Source of the DNA: Pseudomonas pohangensis
GTDB lineage: Bacteria; Pseudomonadota; Gammaproteobacteria; Pseudomonadales; Pseudomonadaceae
Length of the DNA stretch: 64,000 nucleotides
Assembly (NCBI RefSeq): GCF_900105995.1
Contig: NZ_LT629785.1
Coordinates: 3,410,001 to 3,474,000 of the forward strand
Reading direction: 5' to 3'
Position 1 is the stretch's first letter. Every line of letters begins with the position of its first letter. This document shows, piece after piece, positions 25,492 to 34,879 of this stretch. The translations under genes and the position numbers were made by a program. The notes beneath the pieces were generated by a model, which was given only the letters and a program-made list of their open reading frames with translations, was not told the DNA's origin and searched no databases.

Positions 25492-26592
25492 TCAGGTACC
25501 GGACTTGATCGAGGTCCAGGCCCGGGTGCGGATCCGCTCGATCTTCTGCGGCAGCGGCTGCAACACATACAGGGTCTTCTGCGCTTCGGCGGTCGGGGTC
25601 AGGTTGGGGTTGTCACGAATCAGCGGGCTGACCAGTTTCATCGCCGCCTCGTTGGGGTTCGGATAGCCGAGGAAGTCGCTGATCGGTGCCACCACCGCAG
25701 GATCGAGCAGGTAGTTGAGGAATTCCGACGCCTCGCTGACGTTGGTCGAACTTGCCGGAATGACGAACGAGTCAAACCACAGCGGCGCACCTTCCTTCGG
25801 CAGGCGCCAGTCCACCACCACCCCGTTGCCGGCTTCCCTGGCGCGGTTGGCAAACTGGTAGAAGCTGCCGGAATAACCGATCGCCACACAGATATCGCCA
25901 TTGGCGATGTCGGTCATGTACTTGGCCGAATTGAAGTAACGCACGTACGGGCGGATCTTCAGCATCAGCGCGCTGGCTTTTTCATAGTCCTGCGGATTGC
26001 TGCTGTTGGGGTCGAGACCCAGATAGTCGAGGGCAATCGGCAGTATCTCGCCGGGCGAGTCGAGCATGGCGACGCCGCACTTCTGCAGTTTGGCGATGTT
26101 CTCTTCCTTGAAGATCAGGTCCCAGCTGTCCAGCGGCGCATCATCACCGAGCGCCGCCTTGACCTGCGCCGGGTTGAAGCCGATCAGTACGGTGCCGTAC
26201 ATATAGGGCACCGCATACTGGTTGCCCGGATCATTGGCGGTCATCAGTTTGAGCAGGCCCGGATCGAGGTTCTTCCAGTTCGGCAGCTGGCTCTTGTCGA
26301 GTTTCTGCAGCGCGCCGGCCTTGATCTCGTTCTCGAGAAAGGTATTGGTCGGCACCACCAGGTCATAACCGGAGTTGCCGGCCAACAGCTTGGCTTCCAG
26401 CGCCTCATTGGTCTCGAAAATATCCCAGGTGACCTGGATGCCGGTGTCGGCCTGAAAGGTCTTGGGTACTTCGGGCAGCATGTAGTCCGCCCAGTTGTAC
26501 ACGCGCAACTGGCGCGTTTCGGCACCGGCAGTGCCGGCCAGCAGGGTCGCGCCGCACAGAGCGGCACCAATCAGGCATTGAATTTTCTTCAT
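25492..26592 (-). CDS. Polyamine ABC transporter substrate-binding protein (PotF/SpuD-like)
   Basis: This 366-residue periplasmic protein has a signal peptide (residues 1-24, ...LAGTAGA). The mature start is ETRQLRVYNWADYMLPE, the hallmark of PotD/PotF/SpuD proteins. Later motifs (AVPYMYGTVLIGFNP, YSGSFYQFA, LWFDSFVIPASS) line the polyamine pocket region. It binds putrescine- or spermidine-like ligands. No permease or ATPase gene is nearby, so it must share a transporter or act as a receptor. It follows the acetylpolyamine-hydrolase gene by 47 bp on the same strand and is probably co-transcribed with it. Confidence 0.92.
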   Translation of the reverse strand: MKKIQCLIGAALCGATLLAGTAGAETRQLRVYNWADYMLPEVPKTFQADTGIQVTWDIFETNEALEAKLLAGNSGYDLVVPTNTFLENEIKAGALQKLDKSQLPNWKNLDPGLLKLMTANDPGNQYAVPYMYGTVLIGFNPAQVKAALGDDAPLDSWDLIFKEENIAKLQKCGVAMLDSPGEILPIALDYLGLDPNSSNPQDYEKASALMLKIRPYVRYFNSAKYMTDIANGDICVAIGYSGSFYQFANRAREAGNGVVVDWRLPKEGAPLWFDSFVIPASSTNVSEASEFLNYLLDPAVVAPISDFLGYPNPNEAAMKLVSPLIRDNPNLTPTAEAQKTLYVLQPLPQKIERIRTRAWTSIKSGT

Positions 26593-26639
26593 TATCAGGT
26601 TCTCTGCGTTGGTGGTTGACGTGTTGTTTACGCGACCGT

Positions 26640-27668
<1,029 letters not shown>

Positions 27669-27786
27669 GGATCAGGCTCCGCTAGATGGCTTGCCTGTCA
27701 CCTTCACCCAATTTCACAGTTGCGAAAACACTGCCTGCGGCCAATAGGGGATCGAAATGGCCAATTTTTACTGGCCACCCCTCGCC

Positions 27787-28785
27787 CTAGGCGCGGTAGC
27801 GACTCGGCGGCATGCCGCTCCAGCGCTGAAAAGCATGGCGGAAACCGGCGGTCTCGCTGAAGCCCAGCGCCTCGGCGACCCGGCTCACCGGCCAGTCCTG
27901 CTCGCCGAGCAACTGCTTGGCGCGGGCAAAGCGCAGGTCGTCGAGCAGGCCCTGATAGCTGGTACCCAGCGCCTGCAAATGGCGGCGCAGGGTGCGCGAC
28001 GAGCAGTGCAACTGCGCTGCCAGCTGCACCAGCGAGGGCGGCTCGGCGAGGTTCACCAGCAGCAGTTCGCGCACCCGCTGCAGCCACTGCTGGCGATTGC
28101 TGAACTCGGCATTCAGGCGCTGGCAACGCTCGAGCATTTCGGCGTTGGTCACCGGATCGGCCAGCGGCAGGCGCTGTGACAACAGGCTGGCCGGGAAGGC
28201 AAAGCCATTGCGCGGTGCTTCGAACTGCAGGGCGCAGGCAAAGCTCCCGGCATAATGTTCGACATAGGCCGGCGGCGCGTGGCGAAACCGGGCCGCACTG
28301 AGCGGCAGCGGCCGGCCCAGCAGGTCCTCGCCAATCAGCTTGAGCGAGGCCAGGCACATCTCCAGATTGAACACTTCCAGGCTGTCCCTGAGGCTGTAAT
28401 CGCTGGCACTCAGCCAGGCCAGCTCGTCCTCGACGCTCAGCTCAAGCTGGAAATAGGTGCCCAGCAGCGCCGGGTATTGCAACAGCAGGCGCCAGGCCTG
28501 GCCAAAGGTACTGCTGGAAATGGCCGCATAACCGAGCATGCCGTAGGCCGAGACATGCATGTGACGGCCCAGTTCCAGGCCGAGTTCGGCACACAACGGC
28601 AACGCATTGCGGCATACCTGCTGCTCCTGCAGCCGCGTAATGCGTGCCTGCGGGTTGCCCAACTCGGCCTCACTGATGCCACTGCCATGCAACAGCGCTG
28701 CGCGGGTTGCCCGGGGATGGCCGGCAAAATGCTCGAGAAGCATGCTCACCACATGCAGGGTGGTCAGTTTGGAATGCAGCAACAT
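27787..28785 (-). CDS. AraC-family transcriptional regulator (arabinose-binding-like N-terminus)
   Basis: This 332-residue regulator has an N-terminal domain of about 200 residues, of the type found in OruR/GbdR-like and similar pseudomonad AraC proteins. Two C-terminal helix-turn-helices (SLVQLAAQLHCSSRTLRRHL and ISRVAEALGFSETAGFRHAF-like) end in WSGMPPSRYRA. The ATG at 28785, with GGTGA eight bases upstream, gives the usual start MLLHSKLTTLHVVSMLLEH. A GTG/ATG-extended frame to 28896 exists but reaches close to the divergent purE promoter. It precedes the acetylpolyamine hydrolase by 118 bp and probably activates that gene pair. Confidence 0.85.
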   Translation of the reverse strand: MLLHSKLTTLHVVSMLLEHFAGHPRATRAALLHGSGISEAELGNPQARITRLQEQQVCRNALPLCAELGLELGRHMHVSAYGMLGYAAISSSTFGQAWRLLLQYPALLGTYFQLELSVEDELAWLSASDYSLRDSLEVFNLEMCLASLKLIGEDLLGRPLPLSAARFRHAPPAYVEHYAGSFACALQFEAPRNGFAFPASLLSQRLPLADPVTNAEMLERCQRLNAEFSNRQQWLQRVRELLLVNLAEPPSLVQLAAQLHCSSRTLRRHLQALGTSYQGLLDDLRFARAKQLLGEQDWPVSRVAEALGFSETAGFRHAFQRWSGMPPSRYRA

Positions 28786-28888
28786 CGGAAATTCACCAGG
28801 GTTGAAACGCTTCAGCGCTCGCAAGATACGGACCAGCAGGGATAAATTTTCCAACCGGGCCACCAGCGCCTGATGGACGGTAGCTGCA

Positions 28889-28920
28889 TTGGGCACCCGA
28901 TGCCATCTTTACGCTATAAT
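28889..28920 (+). promoter_or_regulatory. Candidate promoter for purEK
   Basis: A consensus -10 box TATAAT lies at 28915-28920. The best -35 match, TTGGGC at 28889-28894, is spaced at 20 bp, longer than ideal, so the -35 is uncertain. Transcription would start near 28927, leaving a roughly 110-base leader before purE. Confidence 0.5.
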
Positions 28921-28965
28921 GCGCCGCCCCAGGCCGCGCCGTTCGCCGGTCTGAAACGCAAATGC

Positions 28966-28990
28966 CAAGCCACGCCAACTGCGTGGCTTG
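28966..28990 (+). promoter_or_regulatory. Strong hairpin in the purE leader
   Basis: CAAGCCACGC (28966-28975) and GCGTGGCTTG (28981-28990) form a perfect 10-bp stem with a CAACT loop. It lies between the predicted start site and the purE ATG. Downstream bases TTGGTTTCTG are only moderately T-rich. It may be an attenuator or mRNA stabiliser. Confidence 0.45.
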
Positions 28991-29035
28991 TTGGTTTCTG
29001 ACGCGCCACAGGGCGCACCTGCATGAGGCAAGACG

Positions 29036-29527
29036 ATGAATGCACTGGTTGGCGTGATCATGGGCTCCAAGTCGGACTGGTCCACTCTCAGCCATACCGT
29101 GGAGATGCTCGACAAACTCGGCATCCCCCATGAAGTCCGCGTGGTTTCCGCCCACCGCACGCCCGACCTGCTGTTCCAGTACGCTGAAGAAGCGGCCGGA
29201 CGCGGTATCCAGGTGATCATCGCCGGTGCCGGTGGCGCGGCCCACCTGCCCGGCATGTGCGCGGCCAAGACCCACCTGCCGGTGCTCGGTGTGCCGGTAC
29301 AGTCGGCCGTGCTCTCGGGGGTCGATTCACTGCTGTCGATCGTGCAGATGCCCGCCGGGATTCCGGTGGCGACCCTGGCCATCGGCAAGGCCGGTGCGGT
29401 CAACGCCGCGCTGCTGGCCGCCAGCATCATCGGCCTGCAGCAGCCGGAATATCACACTGCACTGCAGAAGTTCCGCCAGGAACAGACCGATGCGGTGCTG
29501 AACAATCCTGATCCGCGCGAGGCCTGA
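29036..29527 (+). CDS. purE: 5-(carboxyamino)imidazole ribonucleotide mutase
   Basis: This 163-residue class I PurE shifts the carboxylate of N5-CAIR to C4, giving CAIR in purine synthesis. The GVIMGSKSDWSTLSH start (catalytic Ser-Asp), VVSAHRTPD (catalytic His) and IIAGAGGAAHLPGM motifs are all intact, as is VPVQSAVLSGVDSLLSIVQM. Length is standard. It is followed 3 bp later by purK, so the pair forms the usual two-gene operon. Confidence 0.97.
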   Translation: MNALVGVIMGSKSDWSTLSHTVEMLDKLGIPHEVRVVSAHRTPDLLFQYAEEAAGRGIQVIIAGAGGAAHLPGMCAAKTHLPVLGVPVQSAVLSGVDSLLSIVQMPAGIPVATLAIGKAGAVNAALLAASIIGLQQPEYHTALQKFRQEQTDAVLNNPDPREA

Positions 29528-29530
29528 AGC

Positions 29531-30619
29531 ATGAAAATCGGCGTGATTGGTGGCGGTCAGCTCGGTCGCATGCTGGCCCTGGCGGGCACACCGCTGGGCA
29601 TGCACTTCGCCTTCCTCGACCCGGCCCCGGATGCCTGTGCCGCCGCCCTCGGCGAGCACCTGCAGGCGGACTACGGCGACCTGCAGCACCTGCGCCAGCT
29701 GGCCGATGAAGTGGATCTGGTGACCTTCGAATTCGAAAGCGTACCGGCCGAAACCGTGGCCTTCCTTTCGCAGTTCGTGCCGGTCTATCCGGGTGCCGAT
29801 GCGCTGCGCATCGCCCGTGACCGCTGGTTCGAGAAATCCATGTTCCGGGAGCTCGACATCCCCACCCCGGCCTTCGCCGATATCCAGTCGCAAGCCGATC
29901 TGGATCATGCAGTGGCTAGCATCGGCCTGCCGGCGGTGCTGAAAACCCGCACCCTGGGCTATGACGGCAAGGGCCAGAAAGTCCTGCGCAATCTCTCCGA
30001 TGTACTCAGCGCCTTTGCCGAGCTGGGCAGCGTGCCCTGCCTGCTGGAAGGCTTCGTGCCGTTCACCGGCGAAGTCTCGCTGATCGCCGTACGCGGCCGC
30101 GATGGCGCCACCTGCTTCTACCCGCTGGTACACAACAACCATGACAGCGGCATCCTCAGGCTGTCGATCGCCAGCAGCGACCATCCGCTGCAGAAACTCG
30201 CCGAAGACTATGCTGCACGGGTGCTCGACAAACTCGACTACGTCGGCGTGCTGGCCTTCGAATTCTTCGAAGTCGATGGCGGCCTGAAGGCCAACGAAAT
30301 TGCCCCGCGCGTACACAACTCCGGGCACTGGACGATCGAGGGCGCCGAGTGCAGCCAGTTCGAGAACCACCTGCGCGCCATCGCCGGCTTGCCGCTGGGC
30401 GCCACGCGCAAGGTCGGCGAGAGCGCCATGCTCAACTTCATCGGCAGCGTGCCGGAGGTGAGCAAGGTGATCGCCATCGAGGATTGCCACCTGCACCACT
30501 ACGGCAAGGCCTTCAAGGTCGGCCGCAAGGTCGGTCATGCCACCCTGCGCTGCGCCACCCGCGACGTCCTCGACCGGCAGATCATGGCGCTGGAAACCCT
30601 GATCGACCAGCAGGCCTGA
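29531..30619 (+). CDS. purK: 5-(carboxyamino)imidazole ribonucleotide synthase
   Basis: This 362-residue ATP-grasp enzyme carboxylates AIR with bicarbonate and ATP to N5-CAIR, the substrate of PurE. The N-terminus MKIGVIGGGQLGRMLALAG is diagnostic. LKTRTLGYDGKGQ is the ATP-grasp loop, and FEFFEVDGGLKANEIAPRVH followed by NSGHWTIE holds the metal-binding residues. The length is typical. The three-base gap after purE indicates translational coupling. Confidence 0.97.
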   Translation: MKIGVIGGGQLGRMLALAGTPLGMHFAFLDPAPDACAAALGEHLQADYGDLQHLRQLADEVDLVTFEFESVPAETVAFLSQFVPVYPGADALRIARDRWFEKSMFRELDIPTPAFADIQSQADLDHAVASIGLPAVLKTRTLGYDGKGQKVLRNLSDVLSAFAELGSVPCLLEGFVPFTGEVSLIAVRGRDGATCFYPLVHNNHDSGILRLSIASSDHPLQKLAEDYAARVLDKLDYVGVLAFEFFEVDGGLKANEIAPRVHNSGHWTIEGAECSQFENHLRAIAGLPLGATRKVGESAMLNFIGSVPEVSKVIAIEDCHLHHYGKAFKVGRKVGHATLRCATRDVLDRQIMALETLIDQQA

Positions 30620-30711
30620 GCCCGCTCCGCTAGCCGCTGCAACAGATCAAGGGCTACGGAACCACGGCGGCGCAGGCAGGTCTGAGCTGCGTCTTTTCCG
30701 GGAGCCACGTC

Positions 30712-31245
30712 ATGCGCCACCTGCTGCTCTGCCTGCTATTCACGCCCTGGCTGGCCCACGCCCAGCTGGCGGAAACCGACTGGCTCGACCTGCTGCCGCT
30801 GGCTGACCGGCAGGCACTGGAAGCCATGCCGGAAATCAGCCACGACAGCCCCGAAGGCGACGGCAGCTTCACCGCCCAAGGCGGGCTCAAGCAACAGGAT
30901 AAAAACCTGCCGGCTGTGATGTATTCGAGCAAGACGGTTGCCACCCTGCAGGGCAAAACCATCCGCATCGGCGGTTATCCGGTGCCGCTGGAAAGCGACA
31001 GCCGCGGCCGCAGCACGCTGTTCTTCCTGGTCCCCTACCCCGGCGCCTGCATCCACGTGCCGCCACCCCCGCCGAACCAGATATTGCTGGTGCGCTACCC
31101 CGAGGGCATTGCGCTGGACGATATCTATGCACCGTTATGGGTCGAGGGCGACCTGCAGATCGAGCAGGTCAGCAATGATCTGGCCGATGCGGCCTATGCG
31201 ATGGATGCCAGCAGTGTGCGACTGGTGGAAGAGGCGGATCTTTGA
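30712..31245 (+). CDS. DUF3299 domain-containing exported protein
   Basis: This 177-residue protein has a signal peptide (residues 1-17, ...AHAQ). A mature part follows with GYPVPLESDSRGRSTLFFLV, PYPGACIHVPPPPPNQI and the ending ASSVRLVEEADL. This is the DUF3299 family, small periplasmic proteins of unknown function often found near lipoprotein-release type ABC permeases or metal-related genes. A single Cys in PGACIHVPPP is conserved in the family as I recall it and may bind a ligand. It stands alone after purK, with a 92-bp gap. Confidence 0.85.
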   Translation: MRHLLLCLLFTPWLAHAQLAETDWLDLLPLADRQALEAMPEISHDSPEGDGSFTAQGGLKQQDKNLPAVMYSSKTVATLQGKTIRIGGYPVPLESDSRGRSTLFFLVPYPGACIHVPPPPPNQILLVRYPEGIALDDIYAPLWVEGDLQIEQVSNDLADAAYAMDASSVRLVEEADL

Positions 31246-31981
31246 GGGATGGGTAATCCGCTGCGGATTTTTTGGCTGGCATTTAGCTTGAGTGCCGGAC
31301 CTTGGCGCTTTCCTCTGCTTATTAGGACAGGTTGCGCCTTGCACGGCGCCTCACTTTTCTTGTTTGCCCAAGAAAAGTAAGCAAAAGAAGGGCACCCGAA
31401 ATACGGCCCATCACTTCGCTTCGCTGCGTTCCGGGTGCGTTCGCCCCATCGACGCTCCAGGGGCACGCTGCGAAGGGCCGTCCCTGGCCCATCGCAGCTC
31501 TCGCGGCATCCCTGCCGCTCAACCCCTTCCACACCGATTCCGCTCACCCTCCTGACGGGACTTTCAGTCCGTGCGGGTTGCGATCATTTTCCGATGGCTC
31601 CCATGCTCCTGCGTGGGAACGATCCGAAACGCCGATGATGCGGTGGGCACCCAAACGCCCCTTCAGGAGGCCGAGTGCAGGTGTTGCGCAGCAGGTTTCG
31701 ACGACTGCATGGATGCAGGAGGTAGAGCGACGCAGGATGCCAAAGCCGAGGCAGGACGCCGAGAAAGCCCCGAAGGGCCATGGATGGCCCATCGGGGCGT
31801 GCCTGCGGAGCGGCACCGAAGCGAGGGAAGTCTGAGCGCAGCGAGGACCCGGATGCAGGGGCAAGCGTTTTTGCTTACTTTTGCCGCGGCGACTGGCAAA
31901 AGTGAGACGCCCAGCAGGGCGGAATCAATGTGTCAGCAAATCACGCTAATCGGTAGGACAATACGGAAGGAGTTTCAGGGA
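31246..31981. other. Gene-free stretch dominated by a repeat element
   Basis: No convincing coding region lies between the DUF3299 gene and the convergent mutarotase gene. The open frames seen here are antisense to each other and show no domain. Most of the interval is the inverted-repeat-bounded element described at 31334-31922. Confidence 0.75.
31334..31922. repeat. Non-coding element of about 590 bp with long terminal inverted repeats
   Basis: The left end (31334-31386) and right end (31869-31922) are imperfect inverted repeats of about 53 bp. The core, TCACTTTT, a short insert, then AAAAGTAAGCAAAA, is nearly perfect at both ends. Each end is itself a hairpin: CTTTTCTTG/CAAGAAAAG on the left, CTTTTGCC/GGCAAAAG on the right. 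A 24-bp motif starting CGAAGGGCC occurs directly repeated at 31471 and 31771, and a CCCATGC/GCGTGGG hairpin lies near 31600. No transposase is encoded. It is likely a non-autonomous dispersed element. Related sequence in pseudomonads is my recollection. Confidence 0.65.
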
Positions 31982-32890
31982 TTACCAATCCGTCAGCACC
32001 TCACTCCGCACCCGCAACCCCAGCACATGCTCCGCCCCCGGCGGCAGCAGCACGTGATCATCCAGTACATTCGCCGTCTCGATGCACAGCATGCCCTGCC
32101 AGGCGTCCGCGTCAAACTGGGTCAGGCGCTGGCTCTTGTCGATCCACGGGTTCCACAGGATCGCCGACGCCGACCCGCTGCTTGCCAGCTCCACACGCCG
32201 TTGCCACTGCGGATCCTCCAGCAGCAACGTGGCCGGCAGGCCGTGGTAGATTCGGTCGGTTTCGCCGCTGAACTGCAGGTCGCCCTGCTGTACCCGCGGC
32301 GCCCAGTCTTCCAGGGTTTCTATATAGCCGCTGCCGTCCAGTCCGCGTACGCGTACCTGGCGAACATCGCTGACGGCGAAATAGCTGTGCAGCGCCTGGC
32401 TGATGGCCAGCGGGGTGCTGCCAGAGTTGTGTGTGCGCAGACGCAGCTGCAGGTCATCGCCCAGGCAGATCTCCAGCCGCACGCTGGCGGCATGCGGCCA
32501 GCCCGGCAGACCGTCCGGCAACTCAAGGCCCAGACTCAGGCTGACCTGCCCGCCGGCTTGCTGCACATCCAGCAGCTGCCAGTCCAGCGTGCGCGCCAGA
32601 CCATGAAACGGCGCCGCACCCTGCACCATCGCCTGCACGGCCGGCGGGTTGCGTTGCAGATCGCCAAACCACGGCCAGCACACCGGCACCCCGCCGCGCA
32701 CGCCCTGCCCGCGCAGGTAACGCGCCTGATCACTGAGCCAGATCAATGGCGGCTCGCCATGCCGGCGATAACTTAAAAGCTGGGCACCTTGTGCGGCTAC
32801 CAGCAACTCGGCCTGCGGCGTGCGCACGCGCCAGCAGACCAGCTGTTCCAGCTCGATGCGTTCGACATGGCTTGCAGAAGGGTTGTGCAT
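31982..32890 (-). CDS. D-hexose-6-phosphate mutarotase (aldose-epimerase fold, YeaD-like)
   Basis: This 302-residue protein of the galactose-mutarotase superfamily has RGGVPVCWPWFG (near 72-83), FHGLARTLDWQLL (catalytic-region His and Arg) and ALHSYFAVSD (second catalytic His). ETDRIYHG and WNPWIDKSQRLTQFD end the active site. YeaD-type enzymes interconvert alpha- and beta-glucose 6-phosphate. The ATG at 32890 begins MHNPSASHVERIELEQL, and the 112-codon upstream extension has no family counterpart. It is divergent from the HlyD-type gene at 33042. Confidence 0.9.
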   Translation of the reverse strand: MHNPSASHVERIELEQLVCWRVRTPQAELLVAAQGAQLLSYRRHGEPPLIWLSDQARYLRGQGVRGGVPVCWPWFGDLQRNPPAVQAMVQGAAPFHGLARTLDWQLLDVQQAGGQVSLSLGLELPDGLPGWPHAASVRLEICLGDDLQLRLRTHNSGSTPLAISQALHSYFAVSDVRQVRVRGLDGSGYIETLEDWAPRVQQGDLQFSGETDRIYHGLPATLLLEDPQWQRRVELASSGSASAILWNPWIDKSQRLTQFDADAWQGMLCIETANVLDDHVLLPPGAEHVLGLRVRSEVLTDW

Positions 32891-33041
32891 GGTATTCGTC
32901 CATGGCCGGAGGAGGCTGTCGATGGTCGCAGCCTGCCCGGCGTGACGCAATGCGCGGCTCTCGCTGAACCTCGCGATGAAACAACCTGCGCGCGTTTTCC
33001 ACCCTACAGTTAAGTCAAAGCGATATTCACCGGAGCAACCC

Positions 33042-34196
33042 ATGCGCAAGTACCTCATCGGCCTGCTGATCCTGATTTGCCTCGTCGCAGCGGGCTGGTG
33101 GTGGAAGCGCCCGCAAGCGCTGCCGGTGACGCTGGTCGAGGTCGGTAGCGGGCCGGTCGAGAGCCTGATCGCCAACAGCCGCGCCGGCACCCTCAAGGCC
33201 TGCCGCCGCTCGCACCTGTCGTTCAAGGGTGGTGGCCAGGTCAGCGAACTGCTGATCAGGGAAGGCCAGCGCGTGGCCGCCGGTGACGTGCTGATGCGCC
33301 TGCGCCAGGACGACCAGCAGGCCCGTGTGCTGGAAGCCGAAGCCAGCCTGGCCAGTGCCCGCAGTCTGCAGGCACAGCGTTGCCAGCAGGCCCTGCTCGA
33401 CCAGCGCGACTACGAACGCCTGGCCAAACTGGAGTCACGCAAACTGGTTGCCGCCGATCGCATCGACCAGGCGCAGACCCGCGCCAACCTGTCGCGCATG
33501 GTCTGCAGCGCCAGCGCGCAGCAGATCGCCCAGGCCGAGGCCAGCCTGCAACTGCAGCGCATCCTGCTCGACCAGACCACCCTGTATGCACCGTTTGCCG
33601 GCATCGTCGCCGAGATCAACGGTGAACTCGGCGAGTTCGTCACGCCCTCGCCACCGGGCATTCCCACCCCGCCGGCGGTCGATCTGATCGATGACAGCTG
33701 CCTGTATGTGGAAGCGCCGATCGACGAAGTGGATGCCGCCCGCGTGCAGGTCGGCATGCCGGTGCGCATCAGCCTGGATGCCCTGCGCGGCCGCCATTTT
33801 GCCGGCACGGTGACGCGTGTCGCGCCCTTCGTCCGCGATCTGGAAAAACAGGCGCGCACCGTCGATATCGAGGCGCGCTTTGACCAGCCACCTGCCGATG
33901 TGGCGCTGCTGACCGGTTACAGCGCCGATGTTGAAGTACTGCTGGAACAGCACCCGCAGGTGCTGCGGATTCCCACCGAAAGCCTGCTCGACGGCAACCG
34001 TGTGCTGCGCTACGACGCCGCCGCCGGCGTGCTGCGCGAGGTGCCGGTTACCCCCGGGCTGGGCAACTGGCACTGGACGGAAGTCAGCAGCGGCCTGCAA
34101 CCGGGCGACCGCATCATCGGCAGTCTGGATCAGGACGGCCTGAAGGACGGCGTGCGCGTGCAGCCCGCCACACCCGCGGCGGAGCCGCCGCAGTGA
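33042..34196 (+). CDS. HlyD/MacA-type periplasmic adaptor of an ABC efflux system
   Basis: This 384-residue membrane-fusion protein has an N-terminal anchor (residues 4-20, LIGLLILICLVAAGW). A lipoyl half-motif LSFKGGGQVSELLIREGQRV follows, with a helical hairpin (about 95-165) and then the second lipoyl half DQTTLYAPFAGIVAEINGE. The beta-barrel section GMPVRISLDALRGRHFAGTV comes last. The ATG at 33042 (GGAG upstream) gives this normal layout. The stop overlaps the GTG of the ATPase gene by 4 bp, beginning a four-gene adaptor-ATPase-permease-permease set resembling MacAB. Substrate unknown. Confidence 0.9.
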   Translation: MRKYLIGLLILICLVAAGWWWKRPQALPVTLVEVGSGPVESLIANSRAGTLKACRRSHLSFKGGGQVSELLIREGQRVAAGDVLMRLRQDDQQARVLEAEASLASARSLQAQRCQQALLDQRDYERLAKLESRKLVAADRIDQAQTRANLSRMVCSASAQQIAQAEASLQLQRILLDQTTLYAPFAGIVAEINGELGEFVTPSPPGIPTPPAVDLIDDSCLYVEAPIDEVDAARVQVGMPVRISLDALRGRHFAGTVTRVAPFVRDLEKQARTVDIEARFDQPPADVALLTGYSADVEVLLEQHPQVLRIPTESLLDGNRVLRYDAAAGVLREVPVTPGLGNWHWTEVSSGLQPGDRIIGSLDQDGLKDGVRVQPATPAAEPPQ

Positions 34197-34879
34197 TTCG
34201 CCTGCGTGGCGTGACGCGCTGCTTCCAGCTCGGCGACCAGCGCGTGATGGGCCTGGATGCGGTGGATCTGGACGTGGCCGCCGGCGAATACCTGTCGGTG
34301 ATGGGGCCGTCCGGTTCGGGCAAATCCACCCTGCTCAATATGCTCGGCCTGCTCGATGCGCCCGACGCCGGCGAGTACTGGCTCAAGGATGAAGCCACCA
34401 GCGCACTCGGCGAGGTGCGCCGCGCCGAACTGCGCAGCCGCTGGATCGGTTTCGTATTCCAGTCCTATCACCTGATTCCACGCCTCAGCGCGCTGGAAAA
34501 TATCGAACTGCCGATGCTGCTGGCCGGCATCGAACCGGCTGAACGCCGCCAGCGCAGTGCCCGGCTGGTGGAGCGGCTGGGTCTGGCTGACCGCGTCAGT
34601 CACCGCCCGGCCGAGCTGTCCGGCGGCCAGCGCCAGCGCGTGGCGATCGCCCGCGCAATGGTCATGCAGCCGGCGCTGCTGCTGGCTGACGAACCCACCG
34701 GCAACCTCGACAGCCGCTCCGGCGCCGAGGTGGTCAGCCTGCTCGAAGAGCTGAACCGGGAAGGCCTGACCCTGCTGGTGGTGACCCACGATGCCGCTCT
34801 TGGCGAGCGCGCCCAGCGCCAGCTGCTGATGCGCGACGGCAAGATCATCTCCGATCAACGCCAGCGCAGGCGCAGCTGA
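34193..34879 (+). CDS. ABC transporter ATP-binding protein (MacB/LolD-like)
   Basis: This 228-residue ATPase has Walker A GPSGSGKST, Q-loop FVFQSYHLIPRLSALEN, signature LSGGQRQRVAIARAM, Walker B LLLADEPTGNLDS and the H-loop VTHD, all intact. It is the stand-alone version of the MacB nucleotide-binding domain. It begins with a GTG overlapping the adaptor stop and its TGA overlaps the ATG of the first permease by one base. It would power the two permeases downstream. Confidence 0.93.
   Translation: MIRLRGVTRCFQLGDQRVMGLDAVDLDVAAGEYLSVMGPSGSGKSTLLNMLGLLDAPDAGEYWLKDEATSALGEVRRAELRSRWIGFVFQSYHLIPRLSALENIELPMLLAGIEPAERRQRSARLVERLGLADRVSHRPAELSGGQRQRVAIARAMVMQPALLLADEPTGNLDSRSGAEVVSLLEELNREGLTLLVVTHDAALGERAQRQLLMRDGKIISDQRQRRRS

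Noticed and set aside
31332..31835. Open frame of 167 codons inside the repeat element
   Set aside because: It spans the inverted-repeat end, has overlapping frames on both strands and no ribosome site. The region looks structural, not coding.
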